Notes: a model not told the origin generated them from the sequence alone. DNA of 64,000 nucleotides from Deltaproteobacteria bacterium HGW-Deltaproteobacteria-2 (GCA_002840505.1 PHBC01000009.1:61838-125837), one strand, 5' to 3'; shown: positions 52,806 to 62,239, counted from the first letter of the stretch. Program-made: numbers and translations.

Positions 52806-54146
52806 ATGCCAGAAAATAATAAATATGAGTATTCTGTAAATGAAGTGCCGCCGGTAGGGCATTTGTTATTGTCGGCGTTTCAGCATGTTCTGATAATGGT
52901 TGTCGCAATCGGCATACCGATAATTTTCGCCGGTCAGCTCAATGAAACACCGGCATTTACTGCTTCACTGGTTACATTTTCCATGCTTGCCTCGGGTATC
53001 GGGTCTATTATACAGGCGCTAAGGCTGCCTTATCTGGGCTCCGGTTATTTATGTCCGAATCTTTGCGGTCCTTCTTATTTAAGTCTTTCGCTTTCTGCGG
53101 CATGGATTGGCGGTCTGCCTTTGATGCGCGGTATAACTATCGTTGCCGGTGTGATCGAAATATTTCTCGCGCCGGTAATTCAAAAATTGAAAAGCGTATT
53201 TCCGATATACGTTGTCGGTCTTGTTGTCGCACTGGTCGGAATCAGCATTGTTCAGATTTCAATTACATCGTTTTTCGGTCTTACTTTTCAAGGTGACGCC
53301 ATACGCAACATAGATATTTTAATCGGAGGCGTTTCATTATTAATAATGGTTTTCTGCAATATCTGGGGCAGGGGATTTGTAAAGGTTTATTGTTTGATTA
53401 TCGGAATTTTCTCGGGCTGGATTCTGGCTCTGATACTCGTTCCCGAGAATTGGCAAAATCTGATTTCGGTAACAAACGGTCCGCTTTTCGCGATGCCGCA
53501 ATTTCATTCTCTTCTCAACCCGATAACCTTCCATTTCAATCTGATGATTCCGTTAATTGTTATTGCCATCGGCAGTACTTTGAAAACATTTGGTAATCTT
53601 CTGGCAGCGCAAAAGATGTCGGAACCTGAACTTAAAGAAGTTAATTTTGTACCTATCCGTAACGGTATTATCGCTGACGGTCTTGCGACATCAATATCTG
53701 GATTATTGGGCTCAATGGCAGTTGATACATCATCCAGCAACATCGGTCTGGCCGGTGCTACCAAGGTGCTCAGCCGTTGGATCAGCGTTGTGGCTGGAGC
53801 GATTTTTATTGTGCTTGCTTTTTTCCCGATGCTGACCAACGCTCTTTCGCATATACCCAAGCCTGTTTTGGGTGCTTCGCTTATTTTCAGCGGATGTTTT
53901 ATGATTTGCGCCGGATTAATACAGATGCTGAACGAAAATTGGGATCAGCGTAAAACTTTTGTGGTTGGGATCGCTTTATTTTTTGGCTTGAGCACCGCTT
54001 TTCTGCCTTCGCTTTACGCCCGGGCGCCAAAGCTTATCCAGACATTCTTTACAGATCCATTACCGACAGCAACGATCCTTGCCGTAATCCTGAATCAAGT
54101 TTTTAACCTGGACATACTTTACAAAAAAATAAGAAAAAAAGATTAG
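52806..54146 (+). CDS. NCS2 (uracil/xanthine-type) nucleobase permease
   Basis: The 446-residue protein has about 12-14 hydrophobic segments and the layout of the NCS2/NAT family, such as VGHLLLSAFQHVLIMV at the N terminus and GSGYLCPNLCGPSYL in the early part. The signature that usually reads QNxGxxxxT appears as SSSNIGLAGATKV, with serine in place of glutamine. The substrate is therefore uncertain: a purine, a pyrimidine or an unusual analogue. It lies 13 bp after a Cache-domain lipoprotein that could present the ligand or sense it. Confidence 0.88.
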   Translation: MPENNKYEYSVNEVPPVGHLLLSAFQHVLIMVVAIGIPIIFAGQLNETPAFTASLVTFSMLASGIGSIIQALRLPYLGSGYLCPNLCGPSYLSLSLSAAWIGGLPLMRGITIVAGVIEIFLAPVIQKLKSVFPIYVVGLVVALVGISIVQISITSFFGLTFQGDAIRNIDILIGGVSLLIMVFCNIWGRGFVKVYCLIIGIFSGWILALILVPENWQNLISVTNGPLFAMPQFHSLLNPITFHFNLMIPLIVIAIGSTLKTFGNLLAAQKMSEPELKEVNFVPIRNGIIADGLATSISGLLGSMAVDTSSSNIGLAGATKVLSRWISVVAGAIFIVLAFFPMLTNALSHIPKPVLGASLIFSGCFMICAGLIQMLNENWDQRKTFVVGIALFFGLSTAFLPSLYARAPKLIQTFFTDPLPTATILAVILNQVFNLDILYKKIRKKD

Positions 54147-54193
54147 CTTGTTTCATCCAGAAATATTCATAACGATTAAAAGAATTGTACGCC

Positions 54194-56032
54194 ATGTCAG
54201 AAAACATCGTGTTAAAAGAAAAAATGACTTCCGCTCCGCGCTTTCCAGGGGTGTATATAATGAGAGATGCGCAAGGAAAGATTATCTATGTCGGTAAGGC
54301 CAACGATTTAAAAAGTCGAATCAGTTCTTATTTTACCGGTAAGGATACACGGCCCATGGCGCCTTTTCTAATGGCGCGTGTTCATGATATTGACTTCATT
54401 ACAACATCCACGGAAAAAGAAGCGCTGATATTTGAAAACAATTTAATCAAGCGTCATCGTCCCCGTTATAACGTAACTTTTCGCGACGATAAAACTTATT
54501 ATCATTTATTGCTTGATCCTGCGGAGAGGTTTCCACGCCTGCAACTGGTGCGTAAACGATTAAAGGATGCTGCACTTTATTTCGGCCCTTACCCTTCGGG
54601 ACTGGCGGCAAAAGAAACTTTACGTTTTGTCCAGCAGGTCTTTCCTTTGCGTTCCTGCCGTAATCGTGATTTTAAATTGCGTCCAAGGCCTTGTCTGGAA
54701 TATCAGATGGGAAGATGTCTTGCGCCATGTAAAGGATTAGTAGATGAAAAATCGTACAGGAAACTCGTTGAAAGTGTCGTAGCGTTTTTACAGGGGCGTC
54801 GCCGCGAATTGATTTCTGAATTGAAGAAACAAATGAATGAGGCGTCGCAGGATCTTAATTACGAAGAAGCGGCGTGCTTGCGTGACCGGATTGCCTTTCT
54901 GGAGCAAGTGCTGGAAAAGCAAAACGTTGACTGGGGTGTTGAAAAAGATCAGGATATCGTAGGTCTTTACGAACAGGATGATAATTATCAGATTTGTATT
55001 TTGTTTGTGCGTGAAGGAAAGCTTCTGGGCAGCAAATCATTCATACCGATTAAAGTAAAAACGGATACGGTTGAAGTTGTTTCATCGTGCCTGATTCAGT
55101 ATTATGACAGTGACGTCGGCATTCCCGATGAAATTATCATCCCCTGCCGTTTGCCGGATGAACAAGTAATTATTGAATGGCTGACAGAAAAGAAAAATAG
55201 AAAAGTGACACTGACGGTGCCTTCTATTGGAACAAAAAACGCTCTTCTGGATATGGCTAGTGACAACGCCAGAAACCTCTGGGAGGCAGCGCACAAAAGT
55301 CGCCAGCAGAAAACGGCAGCGCTGCAAATTCTTCAGGAAAAATTATCGCTGTCAAAACTGCCGCGACGAATGGAATGCTACGACATTTCCAATATCAGCG
55401 GAAAGCATGCCGTAGGTTCAATGGTTGTTTTTCAGGATGGAGAACCGGATAAGAACAGCTACCGGCGTTATCGGATAAAGACTCTCTCTGAACCTGACGA
55501 TTACACGATGATGTATGAAGTTCTTTCACGCCGGTTTGCAAGTAGAGAAAATCTGCCGGATTTCGTTGTTGTTGACGGTGGTAAGGGACAGCTTAATGTT
55601 GCTCTTTTAGTGTTGAAAGATTTGAAAATCAAGATAGATGTTATAGGGTTGGCTAAGGAGGAGCGTGCCACGCCGTCCGGCAAAGGAGTTCTAAAAAAGA
55701 AAGCCGGAAAGTCGGAAGATCGAGTTTATCTGCCGGGACGCAAGGATGCCGTTTTCTTATCTACTTGGCCGCAGGCATTACGGGTTCTTCAACAAGTACG
55801 CGATGAAGCGCATCGCTTCGCTTTGAGTTATCACCACCAGGTAAAACGAAAAAATGATCTGCTTTCGATTCTTGATAATATTCCTGATGTAGGTGAAGAG
55901 CGCAAGAAAGCATTATTGAAACATTTCGGTTCAGGCAAGCAAGTAAAAGAATCATCTCTGGATGAATTGCAAAAAGTGCAGGGAATTGGTAAAGAATTAG
56001 CTGAAAAAATTTATAATGCTTTGAATAAATAG
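54194..56032 (+). CDS. uvrC: Excinuclease ABC subunit C
   Basis: UvrC makes the two incisions in nucleotide excision repair. The product of about 612 residues has the GIY-YIG domain (PGVYIMRDAQGKIIYVGKA), a cysteine-containing CLEYQMGRCLAPC segment, a UVR-like helix (LNYEEAACLRDRIAFLEQVL), the RNase H-like nuclease (ECYDISNISG, VVDGGKGQL) and C-terminal helix-hairpin-helix motifs (IPDVGEERKKALLKHF and VQGIGKELAEKI). The ATG at 54194 is preferred to the TTG at 54185. It is on the same strand as uvrB but separated by the Cache-permease pair. Confidence 0.95.
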   Translation: MSENIVLKEKMTSAPRFPGVYIMRDAQGKIIYVGKANDLKSRISSYFTGKDTRPMAPFLMARVHDIDFITTSTEKEALIFENNLIKRHRPRYNVTFRDDKTYYHLLLDPAERFPRLQLVRKRLKDAALYFGPYPSGLAAKETLRFVQQVFPLRSCRNRDFKLRPRPCLEYQMGRCLAPCKGLVDEKSYRKLVESVVAFLQGRRRELISELKKQMNEASQDLNYEEAACLRDRIAFLEQVLEKQNVDWGVEKDQDIVGLYEQDDNYQICILFVREGKLLGSKSFIPIKVKTDTVEVVSSCLIQYYDSDVGIPDEIIIPCRLPDEQVIIEWLTEKKNRKVTLTVPSIGTKNALLDMASDNARNLWEAAHKSRQQKTAALQILQEKLSLSKLPRRMECYDISNISGKHAVGSMVVFQDGEPDKNSYRRYRIKTLSEPDDYTMMYEVLSRRFASRENLPDFVVVDGGKGQLNVALLVLKDLKIKIDVIGLAKEERATPSGKGVLKKKAGKSEDRVYLPGRKDAVFLSTWPQALRVLQQVRDEAHRFALSYHHQVKRKNDLLSILDNIPDVGEERKKALLKHFGSGKQVKESSLDELQKVQGIGKELAEKIYNALNK

Positions 56033-56040
56033 GATATGTC

Positions 56041-56181
56041 ACTGAATGTCCTCCGCTGGCGGAGGTGTCACGCAGTGACGGAGGTGGATAAAGAACTTCC
56101 AGTCTGTAACTTGGCTGAAAATTACCTCTGCATTAACACATCCACCCCCTTAATCCCCCGCCAGCGGGGGACATTTACAGT
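56041..56181 (+). repeat. Element with terminal inverted repeats, CTCCGCTGGCGGAGG/CCCCCGCCAGCGGGG type
   Basis: The left end ACTGAATGTCC followed by TCCGCTGGCGG (56041-56062) is matched in inverted order by CCGCCAGCGGGGGACATTTA then CAGT (about 56158-56181), differing by a 2-base insertion and one change. Each end also carries its own small palindrome. The whole is about 141 bp, A+T-rich in the middle, without an open frame. It lies between uvrC and mntP. Confidence 0.7.
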
Positions 56182-56226
56182 TAAAAGACCGTCAATTAAA
56201 TTAAAACGTGAAAGTGATTATTTAAT

Positions 56227-56799
56227 ATGAGTTTGATAACAATTATTATTCTGGCTATTGGACTGGGCGTGGATGCATTTTCCGTGGCGATAGGCATCGG
56301 TGCCGCTAATGGTAAAAAATCATGGGCCCCGGTGTTGAGACTGGCGGCGGCTTTTGGTATTTTTCAGTTTGTCATGCCTATTATCGGCTGGATGGCCGGT
56401 CTGACAGTCGTCGAAATCATAGCGTCGTTCGATCACTGGATCGCTTTTACGCTACTGGCTTTGGTCGGTGGAAAAATGATCTGGGAGGGATTCGAAAAAG
56501 AAAACGATGAGGAGAAAGCGGATCAGACGCTCGGTTGGCCACTGCTGATGCTTTCCATTGCCACCAGTATTGACGCACTTGCTGTGGGATTCAGCTTTTC
56601 CGTTCTGAAAACTCCAATTTTACTGCCGGCGGTGATTATCGGCATTGTGTGTTTTCTGATGACAGTTACAGGTATGATCTTCGGTAAGGTGCTGGCGAAA
56701 ATATTCGGTAAAAAAGTAGAAATATTCGGTGGCTTGGTTTTAGTCGCAATCGGAGTAAAAATTCTTATGGACCATGGGGTATTACTTTATGCATCATAA
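56227..56799 (+). CDS. mntP: Manganese efflux pump MntP
   Basis: The 190-residue protein has six hydrophobic segments in the MntP (DUF204) layout. Two copies of an acidic motif are visible: GLGVDAFSVAIGIG near the N terminus and ATSIDALAVGFSFSVL in the second half, each holding an aspartate needed for transport. It exports manganese across the inner membrane. No mntP riboswitch hairpin is visible in the short leader, which is occupied by a repeat element. The stop overlaps the next reading frame. Confidence 0.9.
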   Translation: MSLITIIILAIGLGVDAFSVAIGIGAANGKKSWAPVLRLAAAFGIFQFVMPIIGWMAGLTVVEIIASFDHWIAFTLLALVGGKMIWEGFEKENDEEKADQTLGWPLLMLSIATSIDALAVGFSFSVLKTPILLPAVIIGIVCFLMTVTGMIFGKVLAKIFGKKVEIFGGLVLVAIGVKILMDHGVLLYAS

Positions 56800-56803
56800 A
56801 ATT

Positions 56804-57988
56804 ATGGAAAGAAGAAATCATAGATTATTACCCGTTACGAAGAAATCATTCTGGGTAGCACTTTTGCTCGTAAGTCTTCCTCTGTTTTCATGCTCAACTT
56901 TATTACCTAAACAATATACCGCGGAAACTACCCAAGGCCAATGTCTGCCGGTTTTCCCCGATAAAAATTGCTGGTATGGAGGAGATGGCGCATATTCCAT
57001 TCCACTGGATAAAGAGCGCAGCCTGTGGGTGTTTGGAGATACGTTTGTCTCTTGTGAAGGATACAGAAAAGATCGCATTGATATGGATGTTATCCTGGGA
57101 ACAACCGTGGCGATTTCCACCTGCTCTGTTAATAACGAATTTAAAATTCAATATTATTTGAAAAATAAAGGCGGAAGATTTGTATCATCGTTTGGTGAAA
57201 ACGAATGGCTGTGGCCGCAGGACCCTTTTATCGTTAATAATGTTTTATATATTCCCTTGATAGCAATAACTCCTGGAGATAAAGAAGGAGAGGTTTTTAA
57301 TTTTAAAATATCCGGTCACAAATTTGCACGAATAAATAATTTCTCTGCCGCTGATCCCCGTGAGTGGAATTACAATTACATTGATTTAACACCGGCAATA
57401 CCGCCGGAGATCAACGCTTTTGCAACGACTTCCGTTCTTCATGATAATTATATTTATTTTTATCCGTTCTATGTTTATTCGAAAGATAAGGTGAGTGTTT
57501 TGGGTAATATTATTGCCCGTATTCCTGCTGATAAAATTGATAATCCTGTCGGTGCGGTGGAATATTATACCAAAGAAGGAATCTGGGAAAATAAACTGAA
57601 TCCCGAAAAGGTTAAGGTTGTGCTTGATGCCTGTGTTTCTGAATTAAGTGTAAGATACCATGCCGCTGATAAGAAATGGAGGGCTGTTTATTTAACAACA
57701 CAAAACAAAGGTGACAAATTATTGTATCAGACAGCAGATAAGCTGGAAGGTCCCTGGAGTGAGCCAAAAGTTTTAGGATTGCCGATTCCGGAGGTTGATC
57801 CTAAGAGTAATCTATATGACAAAGGGAATTTTTGTTATGCCGGGAAAGAGCATATCGAATTTTCAGGGGATAAAAATATGGTTGTGACTTACGTCTGTAA
57901 TTCAGCGGACGATATGCAAAGCCAAACAAGTTTCCTGCGCCGTAATCTTTTTCTCTACCGTCCGGTGGTAAACAATATAAACTATTGA
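56804..57988 (+). CDS. Lipoprotein with DUF4185-like beta-propeller fold
   Basis: The product of about 394 residues has a signal segment ending in a good lipobox (LPLFSC), so it is an outer- or inner-membrane lipoprotein. The mature chain has WYGGDGAYSIPLDKERSLWVFGDTF, given here as GGDGAYSIPL and LWVFGDTFV, followed by WPQDPFIVNNVLYIPL and repeated strand patterns, as in DUF4185/glycoside-hydrolase-type propellers. The function is unknown. Alternative starts at 56774 and 56789 would overlap mntP by up to 26 bp. ATG 56804 gives the most compact signal peptide but lacks a clear ribosome site. Confidence 0.65.
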   Translation: MERRNHRLLPVTKKSFWVALLLVSLPLFSCSTLLPKQYTAETTQGQCLPVFPDKNCWYGGDGAYSIPLDKERSLWVFGDTFVSCEGYRKDRIDMDVILGTTVAISTCSVNNEFKIQYYLKNKGGRFVSSFGENEWLWPQDPFIVNNVLYIPLIAITPGDKEGEVFNFKISGHKFARINNFSAADPREWNYNYIDLTPAIPPEINAFATTSVLHDNYIYFYPFYVYSKDKVSVLGNIIARIPADKIDNPVGAVEYYTKEGIWENKLNPEKVKVVLDACVSELSVRYHAADKKWRAVYLTTQNKGDKLLYQTADKLEGPWSEPKVLGLPIPEVDPKSNLYDKGNFCYAGKEHIEFSGDKNMVVTYVCNSADDMQSQTSFLRRNLFLYRPVVNNINY

Positions 57989-58102
57989 AATGCAAATTGG
58001 TTTTAATAATGGATTTCCGATCAGGTTGGGAATGACAAAATCATAAAATTATACAAGTGCGATATTAAAAATAGAACGCGGCGTTTATTATTTTATACTT
58101 TA

Positions 58103-58225
58103 ATTCAACTTTTAAATCAAAGATGATATCGAGGCGGCTAGGCGGAGGCGACGAAGCGTATTACTAATACGTTGAGGTAGCCGACAACGACGCCAACAAA
58201 GATAGCGCTTTGAGTTGGAAGTTGA
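58103..58225 (-). repeat. Family A hairpin element, copy 4 (between convergent genes)
   Basis: On the minus strand the core starts CTTTGTTGGCGTCGTTGTCG and ends CCTCGATATCATCTTTGAT. The outer arms ATTCAACTTTTAAATCAAAG (58103-58122) and CTTTGAGTTGGAAGTTGAAT (58208-58227) are complementary at 17 of 20 positions, and two of the others are G-T pairs. It ends at the feoAB stop codon. A central palindrome CGTATTAGTAATACG marks the apex of the hairpin. Confidence 0.85.
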
Positions 58226-58226
58226 A

Positions 58227-60464
58227 TCAGATTCCAAGCCATCTGACAAAGTTATACGCCGCAATCCCGCCCAAGTAGGAAACAAGAAGAGTAATGATAA
58301 TGGAGGAATAAAACCATTTATTGCTGTTCATTTCTTTTTTCAATACGGCGATTGTCGCAGCGCAGGGTATGAAGAGCATCATCACCACAAGAAACGCCGC
58401 TGCTGATTCCGGACTCATTATGGTGGGCAGTATATTGGATAAGCCATCCCTACCCACGGAATAAAGAACTCCCAGCGTGGCCACAACATTTTCCTTTGCC
58501 ACCAGACCGGTTAAAAGTGCGGTAATCATCTTCCAGTCAAGTCCCAGCGGCACGCCCAGCGGCTGGAGCAATTTCCCGAATGAAGCAAGAAAACTTTCTT
58601 CCACAACTCCCTTCGGAAAATACGATAAAAACCAGATAATCAGGGAGACGCCCAGAATTACGGTTCCCGCTTTGCGGATAAACGATAATGTCCGCGACCA
58701 GATAACCATCATGATAGTTTTTACATCTGGAGTGTGGTAGATGGGCAATTCCATTATAAACGGCGCATCCTGTTTCCAGAGAGTTTTATTGACAAATATT
58801 CCGGCAATACCGAGCACAACGATATTCAGAGCCACAATGCTCCAGGATACATAAGCGGCATTTTCTCTAAAGACGGCGGCAGAGACAAGTGTCAATACGG
58901 CCAGCCGGGCAGTGCAGGGAACAAACGGAATTAAAAGCAGGGTAATCATTCTGGCCTTGCGTGTTTCGATAATCCGCGTGCCCAGAACAGCGGGCACATT
59001 ACAGCCGAATCCCAGGAACATGGGAATAAAGCTTTTACCATGCAGGCCGACAAGATGCATGATTCTGTCCATGACAAAAGCCGCGCGCGCCATATAGCCT
59101 ATATCTTCCAAAAGAGCCATGATGGTGAAAAATATCAGCAGAACCGGCAGAAAAGTAAGCACAGAACCAGCTCCGCCGATGACACCGTTGAGCAATAAGC
59201 CCCCGATCCAGACCGGCCAGCCAGTTGTAAAAGGTTCACAGAATTTTATTAAATGCTGAATCTGATTGCTTAGCCAGCCTTGAAGAGGAACGCCCACCGC
59301 GTAGGTGAGAAAAAAAACAAAAGCCATGACCGCGAGCAGAACGGGAATGCCGAATATAGGACGGGTAAGAATGTGGTCAATTCTGTCAGTAAGAACCACC
59401 TGTCCCATTTTAAAACGGGACACGACCGCTCTGGTAATTTTTTCAATCCAGTCATAACGGCCGTTAACGACGGCATGAAGAGCGTCTTCGTGCTTGATCA
59501 GAAGGCTTTCTATTTCATCACGCGCTGATTTTTGCGCCTTGCCTTCAACCATTTTGGAAACCTCAGGATCGCCTTCCATCAATTTTACCGCTATCCATTC
59601 AGATGTGTAAGGTTCCTGAATATAAGGCCGGACAAGCTTCAGTATGTCATGATAAATTTGCAGATGATCGGTAGAGACTTCCGGTAAATCAGGGTTATAT
59701 TTATATTCACTTGACGCAATCGCAGAAATCTGGCTTACCAGTTCTTTAATACCACTGTTGCGTTTAGCTACCATGGGAATAACAGGAATTCCCAGCGAAT
59801 CCTGTAATGCCCGTGTGTCAATTTCAATGCCTTGTGCGGAAGCAACATCCAGCATATTGAGGGCAACAATGACCGGACGATTGAGTAACAGAACCTCTGA
59901 TAAAAGATAAAGGCCTCTTTCCAGAGCAGCCGCGTTTAATACAAGTACTACCAGATCGGGTATTTCCTGGATGATGAAATCACGGGCAACTCTTTCTTCT
60001 TCAGAAAACGCCGTAAGGCTGTAAGTTCCCGGCAAATCAACAATCCTGATTAAAACATTATCGGCGCGATGAGTTCCTTCTTTTTTCTCTACCGTTTTTC
60101 CCGGCCAGTTCCCGACATGCTGGGATAAACCGGTAAGAATATTAAACACGGTTGATTTACCTACATTGGGCTGGCCGACAAGAGCTACGAAAATTTCCTT
60201 TTCAATAGGCGGCAGGCAGACTTCGATTTCCGGATCAATTTTATAAACCATTATTTTTGACGCTTCGCCCTGGCCCAGCGCGATACGTGTATTGGCTACC
60301 TGAATAACAATTAGGCCGCCGCTGGCTTGGGCGACACGGAATCTGGCGTTCGTTACTATGCCCATTCCAGCCAGACGGCTGGTTATAGCAGCGCCGCCCT
60401 CAATGGAATGAATAACTCCCTGATCGCCCTCGTGTAGTGATGTTATATTAATATAATCGCTCAT
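58227..60464 (-). CDS. feoB: Fused FeoA-FeoB ferrous iron transporter
   Basis: The 745-residue protein has an N-terminal FeoA SH3-like domain (about residues 1-75), then the FeoB G domain with GQPNVGKSTVFN (Walker A), VGNWPGKTVEKKEG, DLPGTYSL and NMLD. The membrane domain has two Gate-like regions, with GFGCNVPAVLGTR and FVPCTARLAVLTL. FeoB imports Fe(II), as expected of an anaerobe. FeoA is usually a separate protein, and fusions such as this are known. The start has GGAAAG upstream. The DUF2156 gene ends 19 bp before it on the same strand. Confidence 0.93.
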   Translation of the reverse strand: MSDYINITSLHEGDQGVIHSIEGGAAITSRLAGMGIVTNARFRVAQASGGLIVIQVANTRIALGQGEASKIMVYKIDPEIEVCLPPIEKEIFVALVGQPNVGKSTVFNILTGLSQHVGNWPGKTVEKKEGTHRADNVLIRIVDLPGTYSLTAFSEEERVARDFIIQEIPDLVVLVLNAAALERGLYLLSEVLLLNRPVIVALNMLDVASAQGIEIDTRALQDSLGIPVIPMVAKRNSGIKELVSQISAIASSEYKYNPDLPEVSTDHLQIYHDILKLVRPYIQEPYTSEWIAVKLMEGDPEVSKMVEGKAQKSARDEIESLLIKHEDALHAVVNGRYDWIEKITRAVVSRFKMGQVVLTDRIDHILTRPIFGIPVLLAVMAFVFFLTYAVGVPLQGWLSNQIQHLIKFCEPFTTGWPVWIGGLLLNGVIGGAGSVLTFLPVLLIFFTIMALLEDIGYMARAAFVMDRIMHLVGLHGKSFIPMFLGFGCNVPAVLGTRIIETRKARMITLLLIPFVPCTARLAVLTLVSAAVFRENAAYVSWSIVALNIVVLGIAGIFVNKTLWKQDAPFIMELPIYHTPDVKTIMMVIWSRTLSFIRKAGTVILGVSLIIWFLSYFPKGVVEESFLASFGKLLQPLGVPLGLDWKMITALLTGLVAKENVVATLGVLYSVGRDGLSNILPTIMSPESAAAFLVVMMLFIPCAATIAVLKKEMNSNKWFYSSIIITLLVSYLGGIAAYNFVRWLGI

Positions 60465-60482
60465 TATTTCATACTTTCCAAA

Positions 60483-61340
60483 TTATCTTACGCTGACGCG
60501 ATATTTTTTCAGCAGGAATTCAGTTCCGTAGGAACTTTTTGTGCGGCGCAGATTTTTATTGCCCATATCCTCTTCCAGATTAAGGTACTTATATTCAGAC
60601 TGCAATCTTTTTGCTGTGTCGTTAAACATGAACTCGTAAATGCCGTGATATTTAGTGGATGCTTTGGCAAAATGCAGGCAAAATGTGTCCGTATTAAGAG
60701 CTTCACCGATAATAAATCCTGCTGGTTCGTTGACAATGTAATATATTATTCCCCAGAGAGCAAGCCCGGAGAATTTTTGCAGTGCCTCTCTACACTGCTC
60801 AAAATCGGTTTTTTCCGGCGTTGATTTGGAATTGTTCTGCCATTTTTGTAGCACAGTTACCGCATCCTGAAAATTATCTGCCGATATTGGTTTGCCTTCA
60901 GGCGCATATGAAGATAGAAACTGGTGTAAGTGGTTTCTGTGGCGCAGGTATTGTTTTCCCTTAAAACTTGCCATTTTTTCGGTAAGATAAATGTAGTCAG
61001 ACTCGCTTTCGTCGTAGCTGATGATAAATTTGTCCTCCGGGAAATAAGAAAGCCATTCCTGGGGAATAGGAAAGAAAAAATTTCGTTTATCTAAAATTTC
61101 ATTGAATGTTTTAATATCGCAGCCGCGCGGATCGTTTAACGGCATTATGTAATTTTGTTTTTGTTTATTCTGACCGGAAACAAATAATCCGCAGTCCATT
61201 GACAGGAATTCGTAATTACTTATCTTGCGGAATAAATAAACATTGGCGAAGGTATAATCGGAAATCTGTAAATTCATTTTATGAAAACGATTTGTCAAAC
61301 AAGCATGATGCTTCAAATCAACGGTTTCGATGTTTCCCAT
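60483..61340 (-). CDS. DUF2156 family protein (phosphatidylglycerol lysyltransferase C-terminal-like)
   Basis: The 285-residue protein resembles DUF2156, a double GNAT fold related to the lysyl-phosphatidylglycerol synthase catalytic domain. Segments typical of the family are QISDYTFANVYLFRK near the N terminus, SDYIYLTEKMASFKGKQYLR with the following RNHLHQF, AGFIIGEAL, and EYKYLNLEEDMGNKNLRRTK near the end. No membrane helices are present, so it is soluble, and the true substrate is unknown. An ATG at 61277 would cut into the conserved N terminus, so 61340 is kept. It lies between feoAB and the YgjP-like gene in one direction. Confidence 0.8.
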   Translation of the reverse strand: MGNIETVDLKHHACLTNRFHKMNLQISDYTFANVYLFRKISNYEFLSMDCGLFVSGQNKQKQNYIMPLNDPRGCDIKTFNEILDKRNFFFPIPQEWLSYFPEDKFIISYDESESDYIYLTEKMASFKGKQYLRHRNHLHQFLSSYAPEGKPISADNFQDAVTVLQKWQNNSKSTPEKTDFEQCREALQKFSGLALWGIIYYIVNEPAGFIIGEALNTDTFCLHFAKASTKYHGIYEFMFNDTAKRLQSEYKYLNLEEDMGNKNLRRTKSSYGTEFLLKKYRVSVR

Positions 61341-61373
61341 GTAGATATTATTTTAGTCCTTTCTTCAGACGGC

Positions 61374-62066
61374 TCAGAGTATAAATTTATGATGGTTATC
61401 TTTGAGCCAGCGTTTTTGCGCTTTGTGTTCCGGCATGATGGAATCTACCCGTTGCCAGAATTTCGGCGAATGATTTTTTTCTATGATGTGCATCAGCTCA
61501 TGCACGATCACGTAATCAATTATATCAGGCGGCGCCATCATCAGCCGGAAACTGAAGGAAAGATCGTTATCTGTTGAACAGGAACCCCAGCGTTTTCCGG
61601 CTGACGTTATAGTAATATTTCTATAATGCAATTTAAGCTTCCTGCTGAAAAAATAAACACGTTGACAAATATATTCGCGTGCTTTTTTCTTATACCATGA
61701 GACAAAATAATGTTTTCTTAAATTCCTGTCTTCCTGCGCGTTAAGGTAAAAACAATTATTCCAGAAAAAAACGCCGGCTGTATCAAAAGGTTCAAAAAAA
61801 ACTTCCAGTGGATAAGATTGACCCAAATAGTAAAACTTTTCGCTCGTTTTATATTCCGGTGCCTTGTTTTTAATTGCTTCCTCTTTATGTCTCTGTATAG
61901 TTTTATTTATCCAGTTTTGTTTTTCCTGCACGAAATGGTTTATTTCATCAATCGGTGTTAAGTAGGGTGCGGCAATGACTACCGACTCTGATTTATCGTT
62001 GATTTGGAGGGAAATTGTTTTTCTTCTTTTCCTGCTTCTCTTGATTTTGTAGGTTATATTCATCAA
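61374..62066 (-). CDS. YgjP-like metal-dependent hydrolase (DUF45/M48-type)
   Basis: The 230-residue protein has the zinc motif VHELMHIIEKNHSPKFW (HExxH with a downstream histidine), preceded by AGKRWGSCSTDNDLSFSFRL, which is characteristic of the YgjP/WLM group. It is a predicted metallopeptidase, with no signal peptide, so cytoplasmic. The family is often found near type I restriction or repair genes, but here it sits upstream of a DUF2156 gene. The start at 62066 lacks an obvious ribosome site. The 62067-62239 gap upstream holds no gene. Confidence 0.85.
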   Translation of the reverse strand: MMNITYKIKRSRKRRKTISLQINDKSESVVIAAPYLTPIDEINHFVQEKQNWINKTIQRHKEEAIKNKAPEYKTSEKFYYLGQSYPLEVFFEPFDTAGVFFWNNCFYLNAQEDRNLRKHYFVSWYKKKAREYICQRVYFFSRKLKLHYRNITITSAGKRWGSCSTDNDLSFSFRLMMAPPDIIDYVIVHELMHIIEKNHSPKFWQRVDSIMPEHKAQKRWLKDNHHKFIL

Positions 62067-62239
62067 AATGTTTTCCGAAAGATTCTGTCCCGTCTTATTA
62101 TTCCCACAATAAAATATATGGCGTCATTCACACTTATTTTGCTTGCATTATTACCATAATTTGTTGTCTAAAGCGAGCAGGAAAGGCCTTTTCATTAATT
62201 TAAATTTATGCTAGCTTAAAAAAAAAATCATGAGGCGAA

